Positions 42,940-52,381 of a DNA stretch of 64,000 nt are shown here, piece after piece. Each line of letters begins with the position of its first letter. Within the stretch, counting starts at the first letter, position 1. Under the pieces are notes generated by a model. That model searched no databases and was not told where the DNA came from. It worked only from the letters and a program-made list of their open reading frames with translations. The position numbers and the translations under genes are program-made. Source of the stretch: Prado023 sp963700395 (GTDB taxonomy: Bacteria > Actinomycetota > Actinomycetes > S36-B12 > CAIYMF01); contig CAVOXI010000001.1 in the NCBI GenBank assembly GCA_963700395.1, positions 186,001 through 250,000 on the forward strand, read 5' to 3'.

Positions 42940-43667
42940 TGCAGGCGCCGACCCTGCGGGTGGAGCGAGCGATGCTGCGGGCCGGGGCCTCCACCCTCGC
43001 GTGCGTCGACGAGGTCGGGCGGGGTGCCCTGGCCGGCCCGGTGACCGTGGGCGTGGTCGTGCTGGACCTCGGTGTCGGGTCGGCGCCCAAGGGCCTGCGC
43101 GACTCCAAGCTGCTGACCCCTCGGGCCCGGCGCGAGCTGCTGCCCCGCCTGCGACGGTGGCCCATCGCGTCGGCCGTCGGGCACTCCGATCCCTACGAGG
43201 TCGATGCCGTGGGCATCATCTGCGCGCTGCGCGTGGCAGCGGCTCGGGCGTTCGCAGCACTGGGGATGGTCCCCGACCAGGCGCTCCTGGACGGCAACCA
43301 CAACTGGCTCAACGTGCCCGAGGAGCCCGGTGCGCTGTTCCCCGATCCCCGTCGGGCCGTCGGTGAGAGCCTGGCGGACATGTCGGTCGTGCCGCCGTCG
43401 GTGCAGACGCGTGTCCGGGCCGACCTGACCTGCGCCGGGGTGGCCGCAGCCAGTGTGCTGGCCAAGTGCGAGCGCGACGCGATCATGGTCGAGCTGGCCC
43501 AGCAGCATCCGGAGTACGGGTGGGCGCTGAACAAGGGGTATGCCGCCCCCGAGCACGTCGACGCCCTGCGCCGGCTGGGCCCCACGCCCCTGCATCGGCG
43601 CTCGTGGAACCTGCCCGGGACCGTTGAGTTCGAGCTGTCCGACGACTTGTCCACAACTTCGGGCTGA
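42936..43667 (+). CDS. rnhB: Ribonuclease HII
   Basis: RNase HII nicks at ribonucleotides embedded in DNA. The 243-residue protein has the DEVGRGALAGPV active-site block (GRG loop) and the later AAASVLAKCERD motif; the acidic DSKLL segment is intact. Two adjacent ATGs are possible; the first overlaps the lepB stop. Confidence 0.95.
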   Translation: MMQAPTLRVERAMLRAGASTLACVDEVGRGALAGPVTVGVVVLDLGVGSAPKGLRDSKLLTPRARRELLPRLRRWPIASAVGHSDPYEVDAVGIICALRVAAARAFAALGMVPDQALLDGNHNWLNVPEEPGALFPDPRRAVGESLADMSVVPPSVQTRVRADLTCAGVAAASVLAKCERDAIMVELAQQHPEYGWALNKGYAAPEHVDALRRLGPTPLHRRSWNLPGTVEFELSDDLSTTSG

Positions 43668-43721
43668 CCCCTTCCGCATCCCCGCGGCGCCCCGCAGGGT
43701 TGGCCCCGGGGGTGGTGGGCG

Positions 43722-44078
43722 ATGGGGGATCGGCAGGAGCTGGGTCGGGACGGCGAGGACGCAGCCGTCGGGTACCTGACCCAGCGGGGGATGCAGGTGG
43801 TCGAGCGGAACTGGCGATGCCGTCACGGGGAGATCGACATCATCGCCCGCGAGGGCTCCGTCCTGGTCTTCTGCGAGGTCAAGACCCGAAGTGGCACCGG
43901 CTTCGGGGTCCCGCTGTCGGCCATCACCGCCGTGAAGCTGGCCCGGATGCGTCGGCTGGCCTGCCTGTGGCTGGCGGCCACGGGCGGGCACCCCGGACCG
44001 ATCCGGCTCGATGCCGTCGGGCTCCTGCGCCACCCTGACGGTCGCTTCGAGATCGACCACGTGCGCGGGGTGTCCTGA
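43722..44078 (+). CDS. yraN: YraN-family (UPF0102) endonuclease-like protein
   Basis: The 118-residue protein has the restriction-endonuclease-like pattern of UPF0102: GEDAAVGYL, GEIDIIAREG, FCEVKTR (the D-ExK catalytic set). The family is typically placed between rnhB and comM. It probably acts on DNA during processing or repair; no activity is established. It overlaps comM by one base. Confidence 0.92.
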   Translation: MGDRQELGRDGEDAAVGYLTQRGMQVVERNWRCRHGEIDIIAREGSVLVFCEVKTRSGTGFGVPLSAITAVKLARMRRLACLWLAATGGHPGPIRLDAVGLLRHPDGRFEIDHVRGVS

Positions 44079-45616
44079 TGTCCCTGGCCCGGGCCCACGG
44101 GGTGGTCATCACGGGGGTCGAGGCGCACCTGGTCGAGGTGGAGGCCCACCTGTCCTCAGGGCTGCCCGGCATGTCGATCGTCGGCCTGGCAGACACCGCC
44201 GTGGGCGAGGCCCGCGACCGTGTGCGTGCCGCCGTCCTCAACAGCGGGGCCCGCTGGCCGCAGGTGCGCATCACGGTCGGGCTGTCCCCGGCGTCGCTGC
44301 ACAAGCGGGGTTCAGGGCTCGACCTGGCCATCGCGTCGGCGATCCTCGCGGCGGACGGCCAGATCCCCGCCGAGCCACTCGTGGACGCGATCCTGTTCGG
44401 GGAGCTGGGGCTCGACGGGCGGGTCCGCCCGGTGCGCGGTGCCGTCGTGGCTGCGGTGGCGGGGGTCCGATCGGGGCGCAGCCGGATCGTGGTGGCGCAG
44501 CGCAATGCCGCCGAGGCTGGCGTCGTCCCCGGGATCGACGCTGTGGGGGTGGCCTCGCTGAGGCACTGGGGCCAGCTGGTCACTGGGGCAACGGTCGACG
44601 AGTTCCACGATGAGGATCACCCAGCCGCAGGGGAGGGGCCCGGCCCCGCGTCGCCGGCATCCGAGCCCGACCTGGCAGACGTGCTCGGCCAGCCCGAGGC
44701 GGTGGCCGCCCTCGAGGTCGCCGCTGTCGGCGGCCATCACATGTCCATGGTCGGCCGGCCCGGAGTCGGGCAAGACACTCCTCGCTGAGAGACTGCCCAC
44801 GATCCTGCCCGACCTCGCCGACGATGATGCCCTGACCGTCACAGCCATCCGCTCGGTGGTGGCAGATGTGGGTGGCCTCGTGCGCCGCCCGCCGTTCCAG
44901 GCCCCGCACCACACCGCCACGGTGGCGGCCCTGGTGGGCGGTGGCCGCGGTGGCCAGCCGACCCCGGGTGCAGTGACCCTGGCCCATGGGGGAGTGCTCT
45001 TCCTCGACGAGGCTGCGGAGTTCGGGTCGGCGTGCCTCGAGTCCCTGCGCCAGCCCCTGGAGTCGGGGGTCGTGCACATCGCCAGGGCGGGATTCACCGC
45101 GCGCATGCCGGCGCAGGTTCCAGCTGGTCCTGGCAGCCAACCCGTGCCCCTGCGGCCTCGGCGACGGTGCCGGCCAGGAGTGCACGTGCCGGTCGGTCGA
45201 CCGGCGTCGGTACCGGGCCAAGCTGTCGGGGCCGTTGATGGACCGGGTGGACATCCGCATCGGGCTCGGACCCCCCGGACGCAGCTCGTGGTCCTCCGAG
45301 CCGGACGGTCCCGACTCAGCAAGTGTGCGCGAGCGCGTCGGGGTCGCGCGGGAGCGCGGGGTGCGTCGATGCGCAGCTCTCGGGCTGGCCCCGACCCTGA
45401 ACGGCGCCCAGCCGTCGTCGCTGCTGCGCGGTCCGCTGGCTCCCGATCCCCGCGCCGCCGATCTCCTCGGCGCGGCCATCGCCGCGGGCCGGCTCAGTGC
45501 TCGGGGCGCCGACCGCGCCATCAGGGTCGCCTGGAGCCTCGCGGACCTGTCGGGAGCCGGACTCACCGTCCCTGGAGCACATCGGCCGGGCCCTGACACT
45601 GCGTGGCGACACATGA
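44078..45616 (+). CDS. comM: YifB/ComM family Mg-chelatase-like AAA+ ATPase (three frameshifts)
   Basis: ComM is a helicase that extends heteroduplex during natural transformation. The N-terminal Lon-protease-like domain (residues 1-170, GLPGMSIVGLADTAV) is clean. The frame shifts near 44757 (inside Walker A, GRPGSGKT when repaired), 45115 (GG for G, before LVLAANPCPCG) and 45578 (before LEHIGRALTLRGD). Walker B LFLDEAAEF is visible. Repaired length is about 511 residues, normal. With dprA next, it suggests a DNA-uptake locus. Confidence 0.88.
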
Positions 45617-45632
45617 GTCGGGGTGCGTGCGG

Positions 45633-46744
45633 ATGACTGATCGCAGCGGCATGCGCACCATCGCCCTGGCCTGCACGGTGGAGCCGGGGACTCCCGGCAT
45701 CGCGGAGCTGGTCGCCGAGCACGGGACTGAGGAGGCCCTCGCCCGGGTCCGGAGCCGGCGCCGGACCCGCGTGGTCGGCCGGCTCGACCCGCAGGACGTT
45801 CCCGCGATGATGGTCGAGATGGCCCGGCGGGGGGTGCGGGTCGTCGTCCGCCGGGGGAGCCCGAGTTCCCCACCCAGCTCCTCGACCTGCCCGAACCCCC
45901 GTTGGCGCTGTGGATCCGCGGCCCGCTCGACCTGCGGGCGGCAGCCCTGCGTTCGGTCGCCGTCGTGGGGGCCAGGGCGTGCACGGCCTACGGCGAGCGC
46001 GCGACCGCCGCGGTGGCCGGCGGCCTGGCGCAGGACGGGTGGGCCGTCGTGTCGGGGGGGCCTTCGGCATCGACGCAGCCGCGCATCGCGCTGCGCTGGC
46101 CGTGGGCGGTCCCACCGTTGCGGTCCTCGCCTGCGGGGTCGACGTCGCCTATCCGCGGGCCCACGACGCGCTGCTGTGCAGGATCGCCGACTCGGGGCTG
46201 GTGGTCTCCGAGCTGCCGCCCGGCAGCCAGCCGCTCAAGCACCGCTTCCTCGCCCGGAACCGCGTGATCGCGGCGCTGACCCGTGGCACGGTGGTCGTGG
46301 AGGCCGCCCGCCGCAGCGGGGCGGTGTCCACCGCCTCCCGGGCGCTCGAGCTCGGACGGGTGGTCATGGCCGTCCCGGGACCGGTCACGTCGATGGCCAG
46401 CTCCGGGACCAACAGGTTGCTCCACGAGGCAGTCGGCCCGGGCCGTCAGCGACAGCGCGGAGGTCGCGTCGCTGCTACGCGGCCCCGGCGCGGCCACCGA
46501 CGAGCCCGATGCGAAGCGTCGCTGCGGAGGCGTGCGACGGCGGGCCGGGGAACCGGGATGGGACTGCCCGACGGGGCGCTCGTGGTCCTCGAGGTGCTGC
46601 CTGAGCGAGGCAGTCGCACCGTGGAGGCCGTCGGCCTCGCGCGCGCTGGGATCAGCCCGGCCGCAGTGCCTGGCGCACCTCGGGCTGCTGGAGATCATGG
46701 GACTCGCGCGGCGGACCGGGGCGGGTTGGCGCCGATACGGGTGA
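45633..46744 (+). CDS. dprA: DNA-protecting protein DprA (multiple frameshifts)
   Basis: DprA loads RecA on incoming single-stranded DNA. Recognisable pieces are spread over the frames: an N-terminal SAM-like region, LALWIRGPLDL, VAVVGARACTAYGERAT, WAVVSGGAFGIDAAAH, YPRAHDALLCRIADSG, GSQPLKHRFLARNRVIAAL and the C-terminal winged-helix segment. Shifts are visible near 45855 (-1 in a G run), 46055 (-1 in a seven-G run that should be eight), 46432, and two or more beyond 46550. The family-wide motifs are all present, so the gene is probably intact in the organism. Confidence 0.85.
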
Positions 46745-46763
46745 GGTGGGGCAGCATGGGGCC

Positions 46764-47691
46764 GTGACCCTGCCGATCGCGTTCGAGGAGGCACTGGCGG
46801 GCTTCGCCACGCACCTGCGCGACGAGCGGGGGCGCGGACCCAACACCGTTCGGGCCTACGTCGGCGACGTCGCGGACCTCCTGGGCTTCGCCGCCGACCA
46901 GGGGGTGGCCGCAGCTGCCGGACATCGACCTCGTCCTGCTGCGCGCCTGGCTGGCGCGCATGGACCGGCGAGGGGCTGCCCGGTCCACGATCTCCCGGCA
47001 CGTGGCGGCCGCGAGGAGCTTCACCGGCTGGGCGATGCGCCAGGGACTCATCGACCGCGCGATCCCTGCTGCCCGACTCAGTCGGCCCGTCGGCACACCG
47101 GGGCATCCCCGAGGTCCTTCGATCCGGCCAGGTCGATGAGCCTGCATGACCGTCGCGATCCTGCGCGCCGATGACGCCGACCCGGTCCACCTGCGCGACG
47201 TGGCGATCGTCGAGCTGCTCTACGCCACCGGGATGCGGGTCTCCGAGCTGGTCGGGATGGAATCGCCGCGACCTGGACTGGTCGCGCCACGCCGCGCGCG
47301 TCCTCGGCAAGGGGGACACGGAGCGGGTGGTCCCGTTCGGTGTCCCGGCCGCACGTGCTCTGCACTCGTGGATCGACCGTCGGGCGCCCGCGCCTGGCTG
47401 GACCGGGCAGCGCCGACGCGCTGTTCCTGGGCGCCCGCGGCGGTCGCATCGACCCACGGGTGGTGCGCCGGTGCGGTCCACGGACTCCTCGCGCATGTGC
47501 CGGACGCCCCGGACATGGGACCCCACGGGCTCCGGCATTCGATGGCGACACACCTGGTCGAGGGCGGCGCGGACCTTCGGTCCGTACAGGAGGTGCTCGG
47601 CCACGCTAGTCTCGGCACGACGCAGATCTACACCCACGTCTCGATCGAGCGACTGAGGAGCAGCTATGACCGGGCCCACCCCCGTGCCTGA
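46764..47691 (+). CDS. xerC: Tyrosine recombinase XerC (multiple frameshifts)
   Basis: XerC/D resolve chromosome dimers at dif. The frame starts at GTG 46764 (FEEALAGFATHLRDERGRGPNTVRAY, SAM-like core-binding domain). The catalytic domain shows LLYATGMRVSELVG (Arg), HGLRHSMATHLVEGG (His-x-x-Arg) and LGHASLGTTQIYTHV (His, Tyr nucleophile). At least six shifts occur, near 46910, 47100, 47140, 47262, 47395-47410 and 47473, mostly +1. Repaired length is about 300 residues. It overlaps the sigma-factor start. Confidence 0.85.
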
Positions 47692-48542
47692 CAACACGCT
47701 GCGCCTGGCGCAAGCCCGAGGTCGACCGACGACGCGCTGATCGATCCCGACGACGCCGTCCGCGAGCTCGACGAGCCCGGGGCCGCGCTTGCGCGCCTGT
47801 GGCGGGAGTACAAGCAGACGGCCGACGCAGGGATCCGCGAGCAGCTGATCCTGCAGTACGCCCCGCTGGTGCGCTACGTGGCCGGCCGCGTCGGCGTCGG
47901 GCTGCCGTCCAACGTCGAGCAGGGGGACCTCGTCTCCTACGGTGTGTTCGGCCTCATCGACGCCATCGAGAAGTACGACCCCGAGCGCGCGATCAAGTTC
48001 GAGACCTACGCGATCAACCGCATCCGGGGTGCGATCATCGACGAGCTGCGCTCGATCGACTGGATCCCGCGCTCGGTGCGCACGAAGGCCCGGGACATCG
48101 AGCGTGCGATCGCCGTCCTCGAGGCGACGCTGCAGCGCACGCCCACCGAGGCCGAGATCGCCGACGAGCTCGGCATGGACTCTCGACGAGCTGCACCGGG
48201 TCTTCGGCCAGGTGTCGTTCGTGCACGTGGTCGCCCTCGACGAGCTGCTCGGCTCGGCGGACCAGGGCGACGGCTCCACCCTGGGCGAGCGACTCGAGGA
48301 CGAGCGCACGACGGCCCCCGGTGACGCCCTCGACGACGAGGAGACCACGTCAGCTGCTCGCCCGGGTGATCCACACGCTGCCCGAGCGCGAGCAGATCGT
48401 CGTCACGCTCTACTACTACGAGGGCCTGACCCTCTCGGAGATCGGCCACGTGCTCGGAGTGACCGAGAGCCGGATCTGCCAGATGCACTCCAAGGCGATG
48501 ATGGGCATGCGCACGCGGATCGGGACCTTCGACGACGAGTGA
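47666..48542 (+). CDS. whiG: WhiG/FliA-type sigma factor (multiple frameshifts)
   Basis: The protein has the region-2 pattern (LVRYVAGRVGVGLPSNVEQGDLVSYGVFGLIDAIEKYD), region 3 (IPRSVRTKARDIERA) and region 4 (LPEREQIVVTLYYYEGLTLSEIGHVLGVTESRICQMH) of WhiG, the sigma for sporulation/motility-type genes in streptomycetes. Shifts lie near 47718, 48182 and 48352. The start is an ATG within xerC; no alternative start exists in the downstream frame before conserved residues. Whether it serves motility or another programme is unknown. Confidence 0.85.
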
Positions 48543-48554
48543 CGTGCCTCCCGC

Positions 48555-49040
48555 TCACCACGGGCGCAGGCGCGCTGAGGCGTGGCCCAGCAGCAGCATC
48601 GGGTCCAGGTACTCCCGACCGCGCCGCAGGCCCAGGTGCAGGCAGCGCCCCGAGCCGCAGTGGCCGGTCCCGGCGGCGATGTGCCCGATCGTCTCGCCGG
48701 GACGCACCCGTTGGCCCTGCTCGACGACCGGCTCGACCGGTTCGTAGGTGGTGCGCAGGGTCCCATGGTCCACGGTGACCACCCCACGCCCGGCGATCGT
48801 GCCCACGAAGGTCACCCGACCGCTGCCCGCAGCGCGCACGCCGGCCCCGAGCGTGGTCCGCAGGTCGACGCCCCGGTGGCCCGGAAGCCAGGGATGCGCC
48901 GGCGGGTCGAAGTGCCGAACCACGGCAGGCGGCGAGACGGGGGCGACCCAGCGGATCGTGTCCTGCGCGCTGCTGGCGGCAGGTGCGCAGATGAGCAGCG
49001 CGGCGAGGGTGGCGGTGGTCGGCAACCGCGTGGCGATCAT
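48555..49040 (-). CDS. Secreted M23/LytM-type peptidase domain protein
   Basis: The 161-residue protein has a signal peptide (MIATRLPTTATLAALLICAPAASS) and an M23 fold with HRGVDLR (His and Asp zinc ligands) and the closing CLHLGLRRGREYLDP. The usual H-x-H reads C-L-H, so the first histidine is a cysteine; the protein may be a catalytically dead activator of amidases or use Cys as ligand. It is convergent with whiG, a common neighbour of rpsB in actinobacteria. Confidence 0.8.
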   Translation of the reverse strand: MIATRLPTTATLAALLICAPAASSAQDTIRWVAPVSPPAVVRHFDPPAHPWLPGHRGVDLRTTLGAGVRAAGSGRVTFVGTIAGRGVVTVDHGTLRTTYEPVEPVVEQGQRVRPGETIGHIAAGTGHCGSGRCLHLGLRRGREYLDPMLLLGHASARLRPW

Positions 49041-49180
49041 GGGCCAACAGTGCCCCGGCGATCCCGGCTCGGACAGTGGCCCGGCCACGATCTGTGGATG
49101 AGGGCCGGGGCCGCACGCAGGGCCGCCGACGCAGGCAGTGATCACCGGGAGGGGATTTCCGCGGCGTCGGGGATTCGTCG

Positions 49181-49186
49181 TAGACT
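49181..49186 (+). promoter_or_regulatory. rpsB: -10 element (TAGACT) of the rpsB-tsf operon
   Basis: TAGACT lies about 167 bp before the rpsB ATG, giving a long leader unlike the leaderless promoters elsewhere in the window. Confidence 0.5.
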
Positions 49187-49237
49187 GTGCCCACGGGTCC
49201 TCCGGGATCCGAATTCGCATGCCCCAGCACGGAAGCC

Positions 49238-49270
49238 TGGTCGGAACGGTCTGCCTCGGCAGCCCGACCA
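49238..49270 (+). promoter_or_regulatory. Structured rpsB leader hairpin
   Basis: TGGTCGG (49238-49244) pairs with CCGACCA (49264-49270), and an inner CTGCC pairs with GGCAG. It is a candidate binding site for S2 autoregulation. Confidence 0.4.
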
Positions 49271-49352
49271 GTCGGGGGCATCAGGGCGACCGCCGGCCGG
49301 TGGTCGTGACAACCGACCGCGCGGCGCCGCCGCGCACGAAAGAGGACCACCC

Positions 49353-50535
49353 ATGGCCGTCGTCACGATGCGCCAGATGCTGGAGAGCGGTGTCCACTTC
49401 GGGCACCAGACCCGGCGCTGGAACCCCAAGATGAAGCGCTTCATCCTCACCGAGCGCAATGGCATCTACATCATCGACCTGACCCAGTCGCTGACCTCCA
49501 TCGACCGCGCCTACTCCTACGTCAAGGAGACCGTGTCGCGCGGCGGGAGCGTCATGTTCGTCGGGACCAAGAAGCAGGCCCAGGAGGCCGTCGCCGAGCA
49601 GGCCTCGCGCGTGGGCATGCCCTACGTCAACGAGCGCTGGCTGGGCGGGATGCTCACCAACTTCCAGACCGTGCACAAGAGGCTCCAGCGCCTCAAGGAG
49701 CTCGAGCAGATCGATTTCGAGGACGTCGCCGGCTCCGGCATGACCAAGAAGGAGCTGCTCGTCCTGCGTCGCGAGAAGGACAAGCTCGTGCGCACCCTGG
49801 GCGGCATCCGGGACATGAACAAGATCCCCTCGGCCGTCTGGATCGTCGACACGAACAAGGAGCACATCGCCGTCGGCGAGGCGCGCAAGCTGGGCATCCC
49901 GGTCATCGCGATCCTGGACTCCAACTGCGACCCGGATGTCGTGGACTTCCCGATCCCCGGCAACGACGACGCGATCCGCGCTGTCGGCCTGCTGACCCGC
50001 GTGATCGCCGACGCCGTGGCCGAGGGCCTCGTCGCCCGCGCCAGCGGGGGCACCTCCGAGGCAGTGGAGCCGCTGGCCGAGTGGGAGGCCGAGCTTCTCG
50101 CGGCCCACCAGGCCGAGGCTCGTTGCCGACGCCGTGGCCGTCGAGGCCGTCACCGAGGCAGTCGTCGCCGAGGTCGTCGCCGAGGAGGCGGTTGCCGAGG
50201 CGGTCGCTGCCGACGCTGTTGCTGAGGAGGCCGTGATCGACGCCCTCATCGCCGAGGCGGTCGCCGACGAGGAGATCGCCGAGGCCCAGGCCGGCTTCGT
50301 GTCCCCCGAGGAGGCCGCGGCCGCGATCGAGGTCGCAGCCGTCGAGGAGGCCATCGCCGAGGAGGCAGTCGCGGAGGCCGCAGTGGCCGAGGCGGTCGCT
50401 GAGGAGGCCGTCGTCGAGGCCATCGTCGCCGACGCCGTCGCGGAGGAGGCGGTCGAGGAGGCCGTCATCATCGAGGCCGTCGCCGAGGCCGAGGTCGAGG
50501 CCGAGTCCGACGCCGCCGACAAGGCAGCCGAGTAG
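49353..50535 (+). CDS. rpsB: 30S ribosomal protein uS2 with long Ala/Glu/Val tail (one frameshift)
   Basis: Residues 1-250 are classic uS2 (MRQMLESGVHFGHQTRRWNP, NERWLGGMLTNFQT, DTNKEHIAVGEARKLGIPVIAILDSNCDP). After the conserved end comes about 140 residues made almost only of Ala, Val and Glu in VAEEAVAEAV-like units, ending ESDAADKAAE. A surplus base near 50120 separates core and tail. The tail frame is open for over 400 nt, keeps one composition throughout and ends just before the attenuator, so it is probably translated. Total about 393 residues against roughly 230-300 in most bacteria. Confidence 0.92.
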
Positions 50536-50582
50536 TCACACCCACGTTCGACGCGGCAGCCGGTCCGACCGGCGCCGCTGAC

Positions 50583-50612
50583 ACCGTCCTGCCCGAGCCC
50601 GGGCAGGACGGT
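50583..50612 (+). terminator. Perfect 13-bp hairpin between rpsB and tsf
   Basis: ACCGTCCTGCCCG (50583-50595) and CGGGCAGGACGGT (50600-50612) pair exactly around AGCC. It probably attenuates read-through from rpsB into tsf. Confidence 0.65.
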
Positions 50613-50661
50613 GCTCGCCCTCGCTACGGGGCCACGCGCCCCACCTGAGAAAGGACAGCCC

Positions 50662-51477
50662 ATGGCTGCGATCACCGCCGCGGACGTCAAGAAGCTCCGC
50701 GACCTCACCTCCGCCGGGATGATGGAGTGCAAGAAGGCCCTGACCGAGGCCGATGGCGACTTCGAGGCCGCCGTGGAGATCCTGCGCATCTCCGGTGCCG
50801 CCAAGGCCGCCAAGCGTGGCGCCGAGCGCACCACCAAGAACGGCCTGGTCGTCGCGAAGGGCGGCTCGCTGGTCGAGCTGCTCTGCGAGACCGACTTCGT
50901 GGCCAAGAACGCCGACTTCCAGGCCTTCGCCGACGAGGTCGTCGCCCTGGCCGACGAGATCGGCGCGGAGGGCCGCGACGCCCTCGCCGGTGCCGAGATG
51001 GCCAACGGCAAGACCGTGGCTGATGCGATCCAGGAGATGTCCGGGGTCATCGGCGAGAAGCTCGAGCTCGGCCGCGTCGCACTGCTCGAGGGCACCATCG
51101 CCACCTACATGCACAAGCGCTCGGCGGACCTGCCGCCGCAGGTGGGCGTGCTGGTCGCCTACGAGGGCAACGAGGAGACCGCGCGCGCCGTCGGCATGCA
51201 GATCGCCGCGATGCGCCCCGAGTTCCTCACCCGCGAGGACGTTCCTGCCGACGTCGTGGCCCACGAGCAGCACATCGCCGAGGCGACCGCGCGTGAGGAG
51301 GGCAAGCCCGAGGGCGCCCTGCCCAGGATCATCGAGGGCCGGGTCAACGGGTTCTTCAAGGAGCGGGTCCTGCTGGAGCAGTCCTCGGTCCAGGACAGCA
51401 AGAAGAACGTGAAGGCCTACGCCGCCGAGAACGGCGCCGAGATCACCGGCTTCGCCAGGATCGAGATCGGCGGCTGA
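50662..51477 (+). CDS. tsf: Elongation factor Ts
   Basis: EF-Ts recycles EF-Tu by GDP exchange. The 271-residue protein has the N-terminal UBA-like helix (AADVKKLRDLTSAGMMECKKAL), the conserved CETDFVAKN (about residue 78) that contacts the Tu nucleotide site, and QVGVLVAYEGN. AGAAAGGA precedes the ATG. Terminated by the hairpin at 51503-51532. Confidence 0.97.
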   Translation: MAAITAADVKKLRDLTSAGMMECKKALTEADGDFEAAVEILRISGAAKAAKRGAERTTKNGLVVAKGGSLVELLCETDFVAKNADFQAFADEVVALADEIGAEGRDALAGAEMANGKTVADAIQEMSGVIGEKLELGRVALLEGTIATYMHKRSADLPPQVGVLVAYEGNEETARAVGMQIAAMRPEFLTREDVPADVVAHEQHIAEATAREEGKPEGALPRIIEGRVNGFFKERVLLEQSSVQDSKKNVKAYAAENGAEITGFARIEIGG

Positions 51478-51502
51478 GGCACGCACCATCGAACGCAGCG
51501 AC

Positions 51503-51532
51503 CGCCCCCGGGACGAACACCTCCCGGGGGCG
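51503..51532 (+). terminator. Terminator hairpin after tsf
   Basis: CGCCCCCGGGA and TCCCGGGGGCG form a perfect 11-bp stem around an 8-nt loop, 25 bp after the tsf stop. Confidence 0.7.
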
Positions 51533-51552
51533 TCGTGCATCGGGAAGTAGGG

Positions 51553-51558
51553 CACAAT
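51553..51558 (+). promoter_or_regulatory. -10-like element (CACAAT) for pyrH
   Basis: CACAAT is followed by 7 nt and the pyrH GTG, the leaderless spacing. It sits directly behind the tsf terminator. Confidence 0.45.
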
Positions 51559-51565
51559 CAGCCCC

Positions 51566-52339
51566 GTGACGGTCGACCAGCCCACCCTGGACGGAACCTT
51601 CGAGCGTTGGGCTGAGGCCCCGCAGCAGGGATGGCGCCGGGTCCTGCTGAAGCTCTCGGGCGAGGCCTTCGCCGGCGGGGGCGGGCTCGGCGTCGACCCG
51701 GACGTCGTCTCGAGCATCGCCCGGCAGATCGCCGACGTGGTGCGCGATGGGACACAGGTGGCTGTCGTGATCGGCGGGGGGAACTACTTCCGCGGCGCCC
51801 AGCTGCACGAGCGCGGGATGGACCGCTCGCGCGCGGACTACATGGGCATGCTCGGGACAGTCATGAACTGCCTGGCCCTCCAGGACTTCCTGGAGAAGGA
51901 GGGCATCGAGACCCGCGTGCAGACTGCGATCCCGATGAACCAGGTGGCCGAGCCGTACCTGCCACGGCGCGCCGTGCGGCACCTGGAGAAGGGTCGCGTG
52001 GTCATCTTCGGCGCGGGGCTCGGGGTCCCGTTCTTCTCCACCGACACCTGCGCCGCGCAGCGAGCCCTCGAGGTGGGGGCCAAGGTCGTCCTGATGGCCA
52101 AGGGCGTCGACGGGGTGTACGACGACGATCCCACGCACGAACCCGGACGCAGTGCGCTTCGACCACCTCGACCACTCCGAGGTCCTGGCGCGTGGGCTCA
52201 AGGTCGCCGACGCGACTGCGATCTCGCTGTGCGCGGACAACGACCTGCCGATCATCGTGTTCAACCTCCTCGTCTAGGGAACATCGCTCGGGCGGTCCAG
52301 GGTGAGAGGATCGGCACACTGATCGCGCCGGTGGACTGA
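51566..52339 (+). CDS. pyrH: Uridylate kinase (two frameshifts)
   Basis: PyrH phosphorylates UMP in pyrimidine synthesis. The 257-residue protein has RVLLKLSGEAF, VVIGGGNYFRG, DYMGMLGTVMNCLALQD, FGAGLGVPFFSTD and VVLMAKGVDGVYD. A surplus G near 52146 and a -1 near 52275 separate the last 65 residues (PDAVRFDHLDHSEVLARGLKVAD, GNIARAVQGERIGTL). If only the first is corrected, a TAG at 52275-52277 appears before the conserved GNIARAV, so both are needed. Confidence 0.92.
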   Translation: MTVDQPTLDGTFERWAEAPQQGWRRVLLKLSGEAFAGGGGLGVDPDVVSSIARQIADVVRDGTQVAVVIGGGNYFRGAQLHERGMDRSRADYMGMLGTVMNCLALQDFLEKEGIETRVQTAIPMNQVAEPYLPRRAVRHLEKGRVVIFGAGLGVPFFSTDTCAAQRALEVGAKVVLMAKGVDGVYDDDPTHEPGRSALRPPRPLRGPGAWAQGRRRDCDLAVRGQRPADHRVQPPRLGNIARAVQGERIGTLIAPVD

Positions 52340-52381
52340 CCGGCGCTGCCCGACCCTGGACCCTGACCACAAGGAGAAGCG

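Larger units (their letters stand above)
49041..49352. other. Intergenic region between the M23 gene and rpsB
   Basis: This 312-bp gap holds no gene. It contains a weak -10-like CACTGT for the M23 gene (49047-49052, minus), a clear TAGACT for rpsB and a structured rpsB leader of about 165 nt. No tRNA or small RNA was recognised. Confidence 0.6.

Noticed and set aside
44078..48542. Real pseudogenisation of the DNA-uptake/recombination block
   Set aside because: All catalytic motifs of ComM, DprA, XerC and WhiG remain conserved across frames, with no internal deletions. Neutral decay would also erode the motifs.
50134..50535. Separate gene for an Ala/Glu-rich protein after rpsB
   Set aside because: There is no Shine-Dalgarno or promoter, its start would lie in the middle of low-complexity sequence, and the preceding S2 core runs directly into the same composition after a one-base correction.
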